From Rhodopseudomonas sp. (lineage in GTDB: Bacteria; Pseudomonadota; Alphaproteobacteria; Rhizobiales; Xanthobacteraceae), in contig WGNB01000028.1 in NCBI GenBank assembly GCA_016124795.1, positions 1-64,000 on the forward strand: 64,000 bases of DNA. Direction: 5' to 3'. The notes beneath the pieces were generated by a model. That model saw only the letters and a program-made list of their open reading frames with translations. It had not been told where the DNA came from and searched no databases. Made by a program: the position numbers and the translations under genes. Each line of letters starts with the position of its first letter. Within the stretch, counting starts at the first letter, position 1. This document shows, in pieces, positions 37,485-46,372 of this stretch.

Positions 37485-39346
37485 GATAGGGCCGGACGGG
37501 AAGACATGGCCGAACGTGATGCGACGGTCACAGGCGGGTTGCTCTGACCGACGTAACGTCCATCCTCGAAGCGCAGCACTCGATCGCAAAGCGCAACACT
37601 TTCAGCGCGATGCGCGACGATTACGACAGTCGGCCGCGGCTTGACGGCGAGCAACCGTTCCAGGATTGCGTGCTCGCCGGCCACGTCAATCGCGCCGGTC
37701 GCCTCGTCGAGCACCAGCAGGCGTGGCTGGCGCAGCAAGGCGCGCGCCAGCGCCAGCCTTTGCCGCTCGCCGCCCGACACCAGCATGCCGCGCTCGCCGA
37801 CGACGGTGTCGAGGCCCCGCGGCAAACGCCGCACCAGATCGTCGACGCCGGCCAGAGCTAAAGCCTGCCAAATCTCGGCGTCGCTCGCCGCCGGTCTGGC
37901 CCAGGCGAGATTGCCGCGCAGGCTGTCGTGAAACAGAAACGGGTCCTGCGCGATGTAACTGATTTGATCGCGCCAGGCGGCCAGCGCCGCGCCTTCGAGC
38001 GTAACGCCGCCGACCGTGATGCGCCCTTGTTGCGGCGGATAAAGCCCGACCAGCAAATCGGCGAAAGTCGTCTTGCCCGCGCCTGACGGGCCAATGACAC
38101 CGACGCACTCGCCCGGCGCGATCGTCAGACTGACATGCGCGATACCACGCGCGGTCCGGTCATCGGCGCCATCGTCACCGCTTCGGTCGTCGTCGGCATG
38201 CCGGAACGATACCCGTTCAAAAACAATCGGCCCGTCGAAAATCGGCGCGACGGCGTCACTCGCGGGGCGAGGCAGCGGCGGCAATGCACTCAATTCATGC
38301 TGCAATGTCTTGACCTTGTCATAGACCGGCAGCGCCAATGCGATCTGTTGCAGGCCGCGCTGAATTTGTCCGGCCGGGCCGACCATGCGGGTGACGATCA
38401 GCAAAAGCGCGATCAGGCGCGGCGGCGCGATGTCGAACACACCGACGCCAACCAGGACAAGACCCGCGACGAACAGCGCCGATACCGCCGACAACGTTAG
38501 TTGCCGACGGGTCTGCTGCCGCACGATGTCGATCTGCAACCGCGTTGCCTCGCGCAGGGTCTGACGGAATTCGGCGACGAATCCGGGTTGCAGGTTCTGG
38601 CTGATCGCCAGCTTCAGACCGCCGAGAAACTGCCCGGCGAGATTCAACAACAACAGATTGACGTCGGCGACGCGGCCACCAAGCAACTGATCGCGCCCCA
38701 CCGTCAGCACCAAGGCCGCCGCGACCAGCGCCAACACGGCAACAACAAGCAACGCCAGATACGGCGCCAGCAAAAAGACCAGAAGACATTGCGCCGCCAG
38801 CATCGCGGCCGAGATCGCGCATTGCAGCGCCTGCCGCGCCAACGTGGCGATGCGTTGAACATCGTCGCTCATCAGATGAGTAATACGAGCGTGACGCAGC
38901 CGCGCCACCTGATCCCACGGCGCTTGCGCCAGCCGTTCGACGATCGATACGCGCTGCGCCTCGACGAAGCCGCTCTGCAATTGCGCGGCCAACACGTCAC
39001 GCTTGATGATGACAATCGCGCGCAGCGCCATCAACACGCCGAACAAAGCGAGCAACAGCACCAGCTGACCGACCGGGCGTTCAAGCCCCATTGCGGCGAA
39101 GGCAGACTTGACCACCGTTTCAAGCCGACCGGGGGCCGCAGCCGATCCGATCACAATGCCGAGCAGCGGCACGATCAGCACCAGGCCCAATCCTTCGACC
39201 GCCGCGCCGAGTATCACAAGAAAGCCGGAGGTCCAGCCGCGACGTCCGGCATAGGCCGCGAAATCGCGCAAGAATGCCGCCAGCCCGGCGACCAAGCCAA
39301 GGCCCCGCCGTCTGTGTTTATTCGGAGCTTCGCCCGGAGCCTGCAT
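37481..39346 (-). CDS. Exporter-type ABC transporter, fused membrane and ATPase domains (MsbA/PglK-like)
   Basis: A 621-aa half-transporter. Residues about 20-335 hold six helices. The ATPase domain has Walker A IGPSGAGKTTFAD, Q-loop SYIAQDPFLFHDSL, signature LVSGGERQRLALARAL and Walker B with D-loop LLVLDEATGAID, where TGAID replaces the common TSALD. An acidic, charged insertion (DDDRSGDDGADDRTA) lies near the start of the ATPase domain. It could flip a lipid-linked sugar (PglK type) or export a peptide. ATG at 39346, before a nucleotidyltransferase gene that it overlaps. Confidence 0.88.
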   Translation of the reverse strand: MQAPGEAPNKHRRRGLGLVAGLAAFLRDFAAYAGRRGWTSGFLVILGAAVEGLGLVLIVPLLGIVIGSAAAPGRLETVVKSAFAAMGLERPVGQLVLLLALFGVLMALRAIVIIKRDVLAAQLQSGFVEAQRVSIVERLAQAPWDQVARLRHARITHLMSDDVQRIATLARQALQCAISAAMLAAQCLLVFLLAPYLALLVVAVLALVAAALVLTVGRDQLLGGRVADVNLLLLNLAGQFLGGLKLAISQNLQPGFVAEFRQTLREATRLQIDIVRQQTRRQLTLSAVSALFVAGLVLVGVGVFDIAPPRLIALLLIVTRMVGPAGQIQRGLQQIALALPVYDKVKTLQHELSALPPLPRPASDAVAPIFDGPIVFERVSFRHADDDRSGDDGADDRTARGIAHVSLTIAPGECVGVIGPSGAGKTTFADLLVGLYPPQQGRITVGGVTLEGAALAAWRDQISYIAQDPFLFHDSLRGNLAWARPAASDAEIWQALALAGVDDLVRRLPRGLDTVVGERGMLVSGGERQRLALARALLRQPRLLVLDEATGAIDVAGEHAILERLLAVKPRPTVVIVAHRAESVALCDRVLRFEDGRYVGQSNPPVTVASRSAMSSRPALS

Positions 39347-39411
39347 CGTCAAGCGCCCCCATACCAGCCGGCAACCTGCCGACCGGAAACGCCGCACGGA
39401 CCGTGACCATA

Positions 39412-40113
39412 TCAGATTTCAAGAAAGCGATGCCCCCGATCGTCGAGCACGACGCAGGTCAGGCGGCCGGTCGCGAAAGCGCCGGTATCGATATTGATCC
39501 GGTTCGGTCGCACATCCGGCTCGACCGCGGGCGTGTGGCCGTGGACGACGATCTTGCCGAAATCCAGAGTGCTGTTGAGAAACAGATCGCGGATCCACAA
39601 CAGATAGTCTTCGCTCTGTTCGGACAATGGCACGCCCGGCCGCACCCCGGCATGACAGAAGAAATACCGGCCATGCGTCAGCGACGTTTTCAACGATTGC
39701 AGAAATCGGGTTTGCGACGCCGGCATCGCGTCGCGCAGCCGCAAGGCCGCCTCGGCGAAGTTCTTGCCGACCATCAGATCGGCAACGGGCACGCCATAGG
39801 AATGCAGCGTTTCCAGCCCGCCGAGCCGCCGCCAATGTTCGCCGGTCTTGGGATCGGTCAGAAATGCCTGAAGCAACGCCTCATGATTGCCCTTGAGCGC
39901 GACGTAAGGCGTCGGAAATGGATGGCTGGCGAGCAGATCGAGTACACCGCGCGAAGCCGGCCCGCGATCGATGTAATCGCCGAGCGTGACGGTCAGCGCG
40001 TCGCCACCATGAGCATCGACGTCGCGGCCGATAGCGGCGACCGCGCGCTGCAACAGATCAAGCCGGCCGTGAATGTCGCCGATGGCGTAAACCCGTGTGT
40101 GCTCGTTTGGAAT
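39412..40113 (-). CDS. Metallophosphoesterase (Ser/Thr phosphatase-like) with no ordinary start codon
   Basis: A calcineurin-like phosphoesterase of about 233 aa. It shows RVYAIGDIHGRLDLLQ, TLGDYIDRGP, ALKGNHEALL, FCHAGVRPG and VVHGHTPAVEP, i.e. all metal-binding blocks. The in-frame stop before it is TGA at 40132-40134. Between that stop and the GDIHG block there is no ATG, GTG or TTG; the first TTG (40053) would remove GDIHG and the metal ligands. An ATT at 40113 is the best rare start, or the gene is frameshifted or has lost its start. Transcribed away from the MFS gene. Confidence 0.65.
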   Translation of the reverse strand: MPNEHTRVYAIGDIHGRLDLLQRAVAAIGRDVDAHGGDALTVTLGDYIDRGPASRGVLDLLASHPFPTPYVALKGNHEALLQAFLTDPKTGEHWRRLGGLETLHSYGVPVADLMVGKNFAEAALRLRDAMPASQTRFLQSLKTSLTHGRYFFCHAGVRPGVPLSEQSEDYLLWIRDLFLNSTLDFGKIVVHGHTPAVEPDVRPNRINIDTGAFATGRLTCVVLDDRGHRFLEI

Positions 40114-40337
40114 TGCGTCAAATTCCTCTTTTCAGCGGCCGCCCGACGATTTCCAGATGCGAAAGGCCGACCCGTGGCGAAGGCCGGCTCTGCAATTTGC
40201 GGTATGGGCAATCGGCAGCGGTCTATGTTACTTCGCTTTCCCTGGCGTCGTGTGACGTCTCATCGCACGGCTTGGTTCCCCCAATGACGCTCACCGTGAC
40301 GAACCTCCAGACCAAGCCAGTCTAGACGCAATCTAGC

Positions 40338-40350
40338 TGACAATTTGTCA
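40338..40350. promoter_or_regulatory. Perfect inverted repeat upstream of the MFS gene, candidate operator
   Basis: TGACAA-T-TTGTCA reads the same on both strands and lies 23 nt before the ATG of the MFS transporter. A TCTAG pair (40321 and 40332) precedes it. It could bind a dimeric regulator of the catabolic island; which one is unknown. Confidence 0.4.
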
Positions 40351-40372
40351 TTACCCGAATAGCGACCCCACC

Positions 40373-41593
40373 ATGCCGGAATCCCCCTCGATCGCACACC
40401 AATCCGCCCTCGCCGGTACCGCAACGCAGCAAGAGCGCTTTTTAATGTCGCTGACCATGCTGTGGCTGGCCGGCGCCGCCTTGCGCCTGACCATTCTGGC
40501 GGTTCCACCGGTCATTCCGCTGATCCACGATGAATTGAATCTCAACGCCACCCAGGTCGGCATTCTTACCGGCCTGCCGTCGATGTTGCTGGCGATTGCC
40601 GCCGTGCCGGGCTCGCTGCTGATCGCACGCCTCGGCGTGCGCGCCGCGCTGGTGGTCGGACTGCTGCTCACCGCCATCGGCGGCGCATTACGCGGCCTGC
40701 TGCCGGATGTGCTGTGGCTATATGTTATGACTATCGCCATGAGTGGCGGCGTCGCGATCATGCAGGTGACGATGCCGACGGCGGTGCGGGCCTGGCTGCC
40801 CAAGCGCATCGGTTTCGCGACCGCCGTCTATACCAACGGCCTCTTGGTCGGCGAGATCTTCCCCGTCGCCCTGATGTTGGTGCTGGTGTTGCCGCTGGTC
40901 GGCGGCAGCTGGCAATGGGGCTTCGTGTTCTGGAGCGTGCCGGTGGCGGCGATCGCCGTGCTGGTGATGCTGTTTGCGCCGCGACCGATGACGATCAGCG
41001 CCGCCGCGACGCGCCCGCGCTGGTGGCCGGACTGGCGCAATCTGCTGATCTGGCGGCTCGGCATCATGCTCGGCACCGTCAACGCGGTTTACTTCGGCAC
41101 CAATGCCTTTCTGCCGGATTATCTGCGCAGCTTTGGCCAGGGCGAATGGATCAGCGCGGCGCTGACCGGATTGAATGTCGGCCAGTTGCCGGCGTCGTTT
41201 CTGCTGCTGGCCATCGCCGGCCGGATGGAACGCAAAGCCTGGCCCTATGTCGTCTGCGGCTTCCTGAGCGCGGCGGCGACCGCCGGCATCGTATTCGGCT
41301 CCGGCGTCTGGATCGTCGCCGCCGCGACCTTGCAGGGCTTTGCCTGCGCCGGCATCCTCATTCTGGTTCTGGCGCTGCCGCCGCTTTTAAGCCCGCCGGA
41401 CGACGTCCACCGCGTCACGGCGGCGATGTTCACCATCAGCTACAGCTGCGGGGTGATCGTACCGGTGATCGCCGGCATGGTCTGGGATTATAGCGGGGTT
41501 GCCGCGATGGCCTTCTTGCCGATCGCGCTTTGCGGTATCGTGCTGGTGGTTCTGGCGCCCGCCATCAATCACATTCCTCGGATTGGGAGTTAA
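40373..41593 (+). CDS. MFS transporter (CynX/NimT-like)
   Basis: A 406-aa protein with 12 predicted helices. AVPPVIPLIHDELNLNATQV and GILTGLPSMLLAIAAVPGS are typical of the cyanate/nitroimidazole permease group, and RLGVRAALVVGLLLTAIGG is the MFS loop 2-3 motif. It probably imports the aromatic or organic acid used by the nearby catabolic genes. ATG at 40373. The thioesterase gene follows by 5 nt, so they form an operon. Confidence 0.88.
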   Translation: MPESPSIAHQSALAGTATQQERFLMSLTMLWLAGAALRLTILAVPPVIPLIHDELNLNATQVGILTGLPSMLLAIAAVPGSLLIARLGVRAALVVGLLLTAIGGALRGLLPDVLWLYVMTIAMSGGVAIMQVTMPTAVRAWLPKRIGFATAVYTNGLLVGEIFPVALMLVLVLPLVGGSWQWGFVFWSVPVAAIAVLVMLFAPRPMTISAAATRPRWWPDWRNLLIWRLGIMLGTVNAVYFGTNAFLPDYLRSFGQGEWISAALTGLNVGQLPASFLLLAIAGRMERKAWPYVVCGFLSAAATAGIVFGSGVWIVAAATLQGFACAGILILVLALPPLLSPPDDVHRVTAAMFTISYSCGVIVPVIAGMVWDYSGVAAMAFLPIALCGIVLVVLAPAINHIPRIGS

Positions 41594-41598
41594 ACAGC

Positions 41599-41997
41599 AT
41601 GCGGCCGATCCCGACAGGCGCCAAGGGCAGCTATTCGCTGCTGGTGACGCCCGCGCATCTCGCCAACCAGTTCAAGGACGCAGTGCTGCCGCAGGTCTTC
41701 GCGACGCCGATGATGGTGACGGCGATGGAAAACGCCGCGCTCAACGCGGTGCGCGATTATCTCGAACCGGGCGAAAGCGTCGTCGGCACCGTGGTCAATG
41801 TGCGGCATTTGGCGGCCACACCCGCCGGCCATACCGTGACCGCGACCGCCGAAGTGACCAAAGTCGACGGCCGCCGCATCGAGTTCAACGTCTCGGCCCG
41901 CGACGAGGTCGAGGAGATCGGCACCGGCACTCATGAGCGCATGGTCGTCGACCTCGCCCGGATCGGCAAACGGCTCGACGCCAAGAAGCGGACGTGA
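41599..41997 (+). CDS. Hotdog-fold acyl-CoA thioesterase (FlK-like)
   Basis: A 132-aa single hotdog domain. VFATPMMVTAMENAA holds the catalytic-type Thr/Glu pair seen in fluoroacetyl-CoA thioesterase-like proteins. GESVVGTVVNVRHLAATPAG carries the His, and the Gly-rich GTGTHERMVVD ends the fold. It probably releases CoA from a short acyl- or aryl-CoA intermediate. ATG at 41599, 5 nt after the MFS stop. Confidence 0.87.
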   Translation: MRPIPTGAKGSYSLLVTPAHLANQFKDAVLPQVFATPMMVTAMENAALNAVRDYLEPGESVVGTVVNVRHLAATPAGHTVTATAEVTKVDGRRIEFNVSARDEVEEIGTGTHERMVVDLARIGKRLDAKKRT

Positions 41998-42021
41998 CGC
42001 CGCGCTGCCGACGCGATCCGG

Positions 42022-42426
42022 TCAGTCGAACTTCATGCTCTGATCGGAAAAATTCACGGTGATCTTCAGGCTGCCCTCGTTGATGCGCCATTTCTGCAGC
42101 GTGAAGGTGCGCAGGCCCGCCTTATGCAGCGGGTCCTCGTTAGCCAGCGCCTCGGCCTCTTCGAACGAATTCGCCCGAAGAATGGACATCCTGGCTTCCG
42201 GCACTTCCGAACCGCGCGCATAGAGCGGGCCAGCGGCGAACATGATGCCGCGCCGCTCCATGTCGATCTGATGCGCGATATGGTCGGCGAGCTTCTTCTC
42301 GATTTCGGGCGAGCGCACCGGCCGTGCAACGACCAGATACATTTCCTTGCCGAGCAGCCTGGCGGTGATCGGATGAACGTCGGTCGGCACGTCGGACACA
42401 GGCAACCTCACTTTTCCGGATGGCAT
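42022..42426 (-). CDS. YciI-like small protein
   Basis: About 134 aa with the YCII ferredoxin-like fold: EMYLVVARPVRSPEIEKKLA, DHIAHQIDMERRGIMFAAGP, a conserved Ser/Arg in ARMSILRANSFEEAEALANE, DPLHKAGL and TFTLQKWRINEG. Relatives include muconolactone isomerase-like and chlorocatechol-degradation proteins; the exact reaction is unknown. The start may be ATG at 42426 or an internal GTG (MPSGKVRLPV). Last gene of the minus-strand catabolic run, 45 nt after the dioxygenase. Confidence 0.82.
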   Translation of the reverse strand: MPSGKVRLPVSDVPTDVHPITARLLGKEMYLVVARPVRSPEIEKKLADHIAHQIDMERRGIMFAAGPLYARGSEVPEARMSILRANSFEEAEALANEDPLHKAGLRTFTLQKWRINEGSLKITVNFSDQSMKFD

Positions 42427-42470
42427 ATCGTTAAGCGACGAACGGCGTACAGCCTTGCGCCGACAACGCG

Positions 42471-43370
42471 TTATTGCGGCTTGCGGGCGAACTCGTGACA
42501 ACCCGGCGACGGCGCCTGACCCCAAATGTCGCGCGGCAGGCCGCGCCACACTTTCGGCACCTGCGGCCGGTCGCGATGCCAGGGCCGCGGCTCGTAATAG
42601 CCGAGTTCTTCGTCGGCCATACGATCCATATCGAAGAACAGTTCGACCAGTTGGCCGTCCGGGTTGCGATGATAGATCGCGACATTATGGCCGGGTCCAT
42701 GACGCACCGGCCCCCACAATAGCTCGATGCGCTTGCGGCCCAGCAGATCGCAAGCCTGATGCATGTGCGCGGCATCGCGCAGTTCGAAGGCGATATGGTG
42801 CAGCCGCCGGCCGTCGCCGCGCGCGAAATTCAGAGTATGGTGATCGAACCCGCAACGCATGAACACGAAGTTTTCCTCAATCCAGTCCGAGACGCGGAAG
42901 CCCAGCACCTCGCCATAGAATTTCGAGGTCGCCTGCGGGTCGCTGGTGTACATCGCGACATGACCGAGCTTGTTGACGGCCAGCCCCGCGACCGGCGCCT
43001 TTGACGGCAGCGTCTTGCCGTTGGCCATCAATTCGACCTGCATGCCTTCGTGGTCGGTCATCACCAGACTTTGCGGAACGCCGGGCAGATCGTCGCTGCG
43101 CAATTCGGCCTTCAGGCCTTTGTCCGACAGTTCGCGCTGCATGGCGACGAAATCGACGTTCGGCGCGACCTCGAAGGCGAGCTTCGGCACGCTTGCCTGC
43201 CCGGCCTGCACAAGAACCACCGACAATTGCTCGGAGTCGGACGACATCAACACACGGCCGGCTTCGCGCTGCGCCACGCCGAGACCGACCACCGACTGGA
43301 AATAATCGATCTGCCGTTCGAGGTCCGCGGTCGTGATCGTCGCGTGCCGGATTCGCCTGGCCTTGATCAT
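42471..43370 (-). CDS. Two-domain VOC protein, type I extradiol dioxygenase-like
   Basis: A 299-aa protein with two vicinal-oxygen-chelate modules, the architecture of 2,3-dihydroxybiphenyl/catechol 2,3-dioxygenases. In the second module the Fe ligands are visible: His137 (KLGHVAMYTSD), His191/192 (RRLHHIAFEL) and Glu243 (GQLVELFFDMD). Predicted to open a dihydroxylated aromatic ring by meta cleavage, with the FAH-family enzyme upstream a plausible later step. ATG at 43370, 14 nt after the quinone oxidoreductase gene. The substrate is not readable. Confidence 0.88.
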   Translation of the reverse strand: MIKARRIRHATITTADLERQIDYFQSVVGLGVAQREAGRVLMSSDSEQLSVVLVQAGQASVPKLAFEVAPNVDFVAMQRELSDKGLKAELRSDDLPGVPQSLVMTDHEGMQVELMANGKTLPSKAPVAGLAVNKLGHVAMYTSDPQATSKFYGEVLGFRVSDWIEENFVFMRCGFDHHTLNFARGDGRRLHHIAFELRDAAHMHQACDLLGRKRIELLWGPVRHGPGHNVAIYHRNPDGQLVELFFDMDRMADEELGYYEPRPWHRDRPQVPKVWRGLPRDIWGQAPSPGCHEFARKPQ

Positions 43371-43383
43371 CGCGCTCGCCCCC

Positions 43384-44376
43384 TCACGCCGTCATGACGA
43401 TTTTGCCGAGCGCCGCGCCGGATTCGAGCAGCGCATGCGCCTGACGGACTTCGGACAGTTTCAACCGCGCCGCCACCGCCGGCCTGATTGCACCGGAGGC
43501 CAGATAACCGATGATCTCGCGCATGATGGCGCGGCGGCCGTCGCGGTCATGATCGTAAATATGAAACGAGAAGCTGCGCACCGCCGGACAGATCGCCATG
43601 TGCTTGCGCAGTTCCGCTACCAGATCCTTTTCCGGCAGGTCGCCGAAACCGTTATAGGTGACCAGCGTGCCCCATTTGGCGAGCGCACCGAGCAGGTCGG
43701 TGAAGGCCTTGCCACCGGCATGGTCGAGGATCAGGTCGACGCCCGCGCCTTGGGTCAATTCACGGGTGCGGGCGACGACGTATTCCGTGCGATAGAAAAC
43801 GATGCCGTCGGCACCCATGGCGCGGGCAAAAGCGGCCTTCTCCTCGCTGCTGACCGTGCCGATCACGGTCATGCCGTCGAGCTTGGCCAGTTGCACCAGC
43901 GCGCTGCCGACGCCGCCGGCCGCCCCGATCACCAGCACCGATTTCGGCTGCTGCTTGCCGCGGGCTTCATGCAGCAGCGCGTAAGCCACCTGATAATTGG
44001 CCAGACACACCGCCAGTTCGAGGTCGGTATTCTCCGGCAACAGATGCACGGCGTCAGCCGGCGCGGCGATCAATTCCGCGTAACAGCCACCGCGCTGCGC
44101 CAGATCGCGGGCGCTGAGCAGGACCTTCTGCCCAATCGCGATATCGCGCACATTGGCGCCGACCGCCGCGATCCGTCCGGCGGCATCGTTGCCGGGGTTG
44201 GCCGGCAGCGGCGGCATCCATTTGTATTTGCCGGACCGGATCAGGGTATCGGGCACGCCGACGCCGAAAGTCTCGGCGCGGATCACCACGTCATCGGGGC
44301 CGCAAGAAGGCTCGGCGACGTCAACATAATCGAGCGCGTCGATCCCGCCGGGAGTGGAAACCAGCACAGCCTTCAT
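43384..44376 (-). CDS. Zinc-independent quinone oxidoreductase (MDR family)
   Basis: A 330-aa medium-chain dehydrogenase/reductase. The NADPH-binding motif is VLVIGAAGGVGSALVQLAK (about residues 145-163), followed by VSSEEKAAFARAMGADGIV. The substrate domain has PANPGNDAAGRIAAVGANV. It lacks the structural-zinc cysteine cluster of alcohol dehydrogenases. Likely reduces a quinone or enone formed in aromatic breakdown. ATG at 44376. Same strand as the dioxygenase and FAH-family genes. Confidence 0.9.
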   Translation of the reverse strand: MKAVLVSTPGGIDALDYVDVAEPSCGPDDVVIRAETFGVGVPDTLIRSGKYKWMPPLPANPGNDAAGRIAAVGANVRDIAIGQKVLLSARDLAQRGGCYAELIAAPADAVHLLPENTDLELAVCLANYQVAYALLHEARGKQQPKSVLVIGAAGGVGSALVQLAKLDGMTVIGTVSSEEKAAFARAMGADGIVFYRTEYVVARTRELTQGAGVDLILDHAGGKAFTDLLGALAKWGTLVTYNGFGDLPEKDLVAELRKHMAICPAVRSFSFHIYDHDRDGRRAIMREIIGYLASGAIRPAVAARLKLSEVRQAHALLESGAALGKIVMTA

Positions 44377-44464
44377 CGCGTCCTACCCTTATCCGTTGGC
44401 CAATCCGCGGCGTTGATCGCCGTCTTGCTTTTGGCTTCTGTCGCGCGGCGTTATCGCCGGCCGC

Positions 44465-45328
44465 CTACTTTTCGTCGACCACCGGATTGCGCAGCACGCC
44501 GATGTTCTCGATCTCGACTTCGACGACGTCACCGGCCTTCATGAAGATCGGCGGCTTGCGGGTAAAGCCAACGCCGGCCGGCGTGCCGGTGGCGATGACG
44601 TCGCCCGGCATCAGGTCAAAGATCTCCGACGAGTAATTGATCAGGCGCTGAATGCTGAAAATCAGGAACGAGGTATCGGATTTCTGCACGATCTCGCCGT
44701 TGAGCCGGGTCTCCAGCTTCAGCTTGGTCGGGTCGGTCAGCTCGTCCGGGGTGACCATCCAGGGTCCGAACGGACCGGTGCCGTTGAAATTCTTGCCGGC
44801 GGCGATCTGCTGCGCGTGGCGCTGATAATCGCGGACGCTGACATCGTTATAGATCGAATAGCCGGCGACGTAATCCATCGCCTCGCTTTCCGGGATATGG
44901 CGGCCGCTCTTGCCGATAATGACGGCCAGTTCGCCTTCCCAGTCGAGATGAGTGGACACCTTCGGGCGGATCACCGGCTGGTCGTGACCGACCTGCGAAC
45001 GCCAGACTCGCAGGAAGATCGGCGGGAATTCGGTCAGCTCGCGCTTCATACCGAACGCCACCGCTTCATTGTGGTGGTCGAGATAATTGCGCACCGCGCA
45101 GATGATCTTTTCCGGACGGGTGATGACCGGCAGATAGACGATATCGGCCAGCTTCACGTCGGGCTTATGAGCGGCCACGATGGCATCGCGCTTGGCGAAA
45201 TCCGGACTGGCGATGAAATCCATCAGCGTCGGATAATTCGGCAGCGCCTTGCCGAGATCGACAACGCCGTCGCCGACGACAGCGCCCCAGGTCTCCCGCC
45301 CGCCGATGGAAAAAGACAACAGTTTCAT
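44465..45328 (-). CDS. Fumarylacetoacetate hydrolase family protein
   Basis: A 287-aa FAH-fold protein. It has MKLLSFSIGGRETWGAVVGD at the N-terminus and then the metal-binding block FLRVWRSQVGHDQPVIRP / HLDWEGELAVIIG (Glu ligands). GYSIYNDVSVRDYQ follows, and MPGDVIATGTPAGVGFTRKP is the signature end. Members hydrolyse C-C bonds of acylpyruvates or decarboxylate/isomerise meta-cleavage products. ATG at 45328. First gene of a four-gene minus-strand run; a GntR regulator lies upstream on the same strand. Confidence 0.9.
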   Translation of the reverse strand: MKLLSFSIGGRETWGAVVGDGVVDLGKALPNYPTLMDFIASPDFAKRDAIVAAHKPDVKLADIVYLPVITRPEKIICAVRNYLDHHNEAVAFGMKRELTEFPPIFLRVWRSQVGHDQPVIRPKVSTHLDWEGELAVIIGKSGRHIPESEAMDYVAGYSIYNDVSVRDYQRHAQQIAAGKNFNGTGPFGPWMVTPDELTDPTKLKLETRLNGEIVQKSDTSFLIFSIQRLINYSSEIFDLMPGDVIATGTPAGVGFTRKPPIFMKAGDVVEVEIENIGVLRNPVVDEK

Positions 45329-45435
45329 GATCGCCCCTTTATTGGCTCGCCAAGGTGTCGGCGGGACCGCCACGCCCGGCCCCCGATTGGCCCGGACCGG
45401 CGAGGTCCCGAAATCCTGGACAAGTCCATGCCATC

Positions 45436-45447
45436 ATTTTCGAAAAT
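45436..45447. promoter_or_regulatory. 12-bp palindrome before the FAH operon, candidate GntR operator
   Basis: ATTTTCGAAAAT is a perfect palindrome about 110 nt upstream of the FAH-family gene start. A near copy (ATTTTCGAAAGT) stands before the divergent binding-protein gene at 46373. The two flank the GntR regulator gene. Confidence 0.4.
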
Positions 45448-45564
45448 TTACAACAGGCGACGGTGAAGTCGTCGGCAAAGGGACGTGACGGAGCCACAAT
45501 ACAGGGCGCAACCGGGCCGCAGCGCTTCGCAAACCGCCACCGCCCGCCACTTGGCGCGACGGCG

Positions 45565-46266
45565 TCAGCCGGCCTTCAGCAACTGTCTGGCGTATTTGGC
45601 GACGTTGTCTGTGGTGGTGCGAATATGGCTGTCGATCAGCTTGAGCGCCAGCGCGCTATCGCGACCGATCGCCGCCTGCATCAAGGCGCGATGCTCACCG
45701 TTTTTATCGCGCGGCATCGGACGCAACGCCGCCGACAGGCTGCGGTAGCGCTCGGCGCGATCATACAGCGCCTTGTGCAGGCCGATCAAAGTTGGCGACT
45801 GGCAACCGGAAATCAACGCAAGGTGAAAATCGCGATGCGCGCCTTTCCAGTCCGGTTCGCTGACCGGATTGCCGGTGGCCCGCTCCTCGATCCGCGACAA
45901 ACGGTGCAGCGACGAAATAACCCCGATTTCCCAGTCATCTTTGCCATTCTCGATCGACAGTCGCAGCGCGTCTGTCTCGACCAGCAGCCGGACATGGGTG
46001 AGATCGAAAAGGTCGTCGAGGGAAACCGGCGCGACGCGGAAGCCGCGCTGCTCCTCGTTGACGACCAGTCCATCGGCGACCAGCGACGTCAAAGCCTCGC
46101 GCAAGGTGCTGAAGCTGGCGCCATAAGTCTGACGCAGCGCATCGAACTTGAGCGGTTCGCCTGGCTTCAGCGCACAACCGACAATGTCCGAACGCAGGCG
46201 ATGGGACAGGTCGGCGGCGATCGTCTTGCCGAATTCCTTACGAGGCTTGATTGCGGTCAGGGTCAT
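45565..46266 (-). CDS. GntR-family regulator (FCD/FadR subfamily)
   Basis: A 233-aa repressor-type regulator. The N-terminal winged helix has LSHRLRSDIVGCALKPGEPL, KFDALRQTYGASFSTLREAL and a wing with GFRVAPVS. The helical FCD ligand domain follows (DLTHVRLLVETDALRLSIEN, DFHLALISGCQSP, HRALMQAAI with the His ligands for metal). Start: ATG at 46266, chosen because the conserved helix starts 15 residues later; the longer frame to 46404 is unsupported. It lies between the FAH operon and the divergent TctC-like gene and probably controls both. Confidence 0.9.
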   Translation of the reverse strand: MTLTAIKPRKEFGKTIAADLSHRLRSDIVGCALKPGEPLKFDALRQTYGASFSTLREALTSLVADGLVVNEEQRGFRVAPVSLDDLFDLTHVRLLVETDALRLSIENGKDDWEIGVISSLHRLSRIEERATGNPVSEPDWKGAHRDFHLALISGCQSPTLIGLHKALYDRAERYRSLSAALRPMPRDKNGEHRALMQAAIGRDSALALKLIDSHIRTTTDNVAKYARQLLKAG

Positions 46267-46372
46267 GAACGGTCCGTTGACAGGCGGCACGTCGGACCCG
46301 ACGCACCGTAGCGTCCGGACACTATATTCCATTTCGCCGCGACGTGTTGCAATGATTATCGTAATATGCTTG

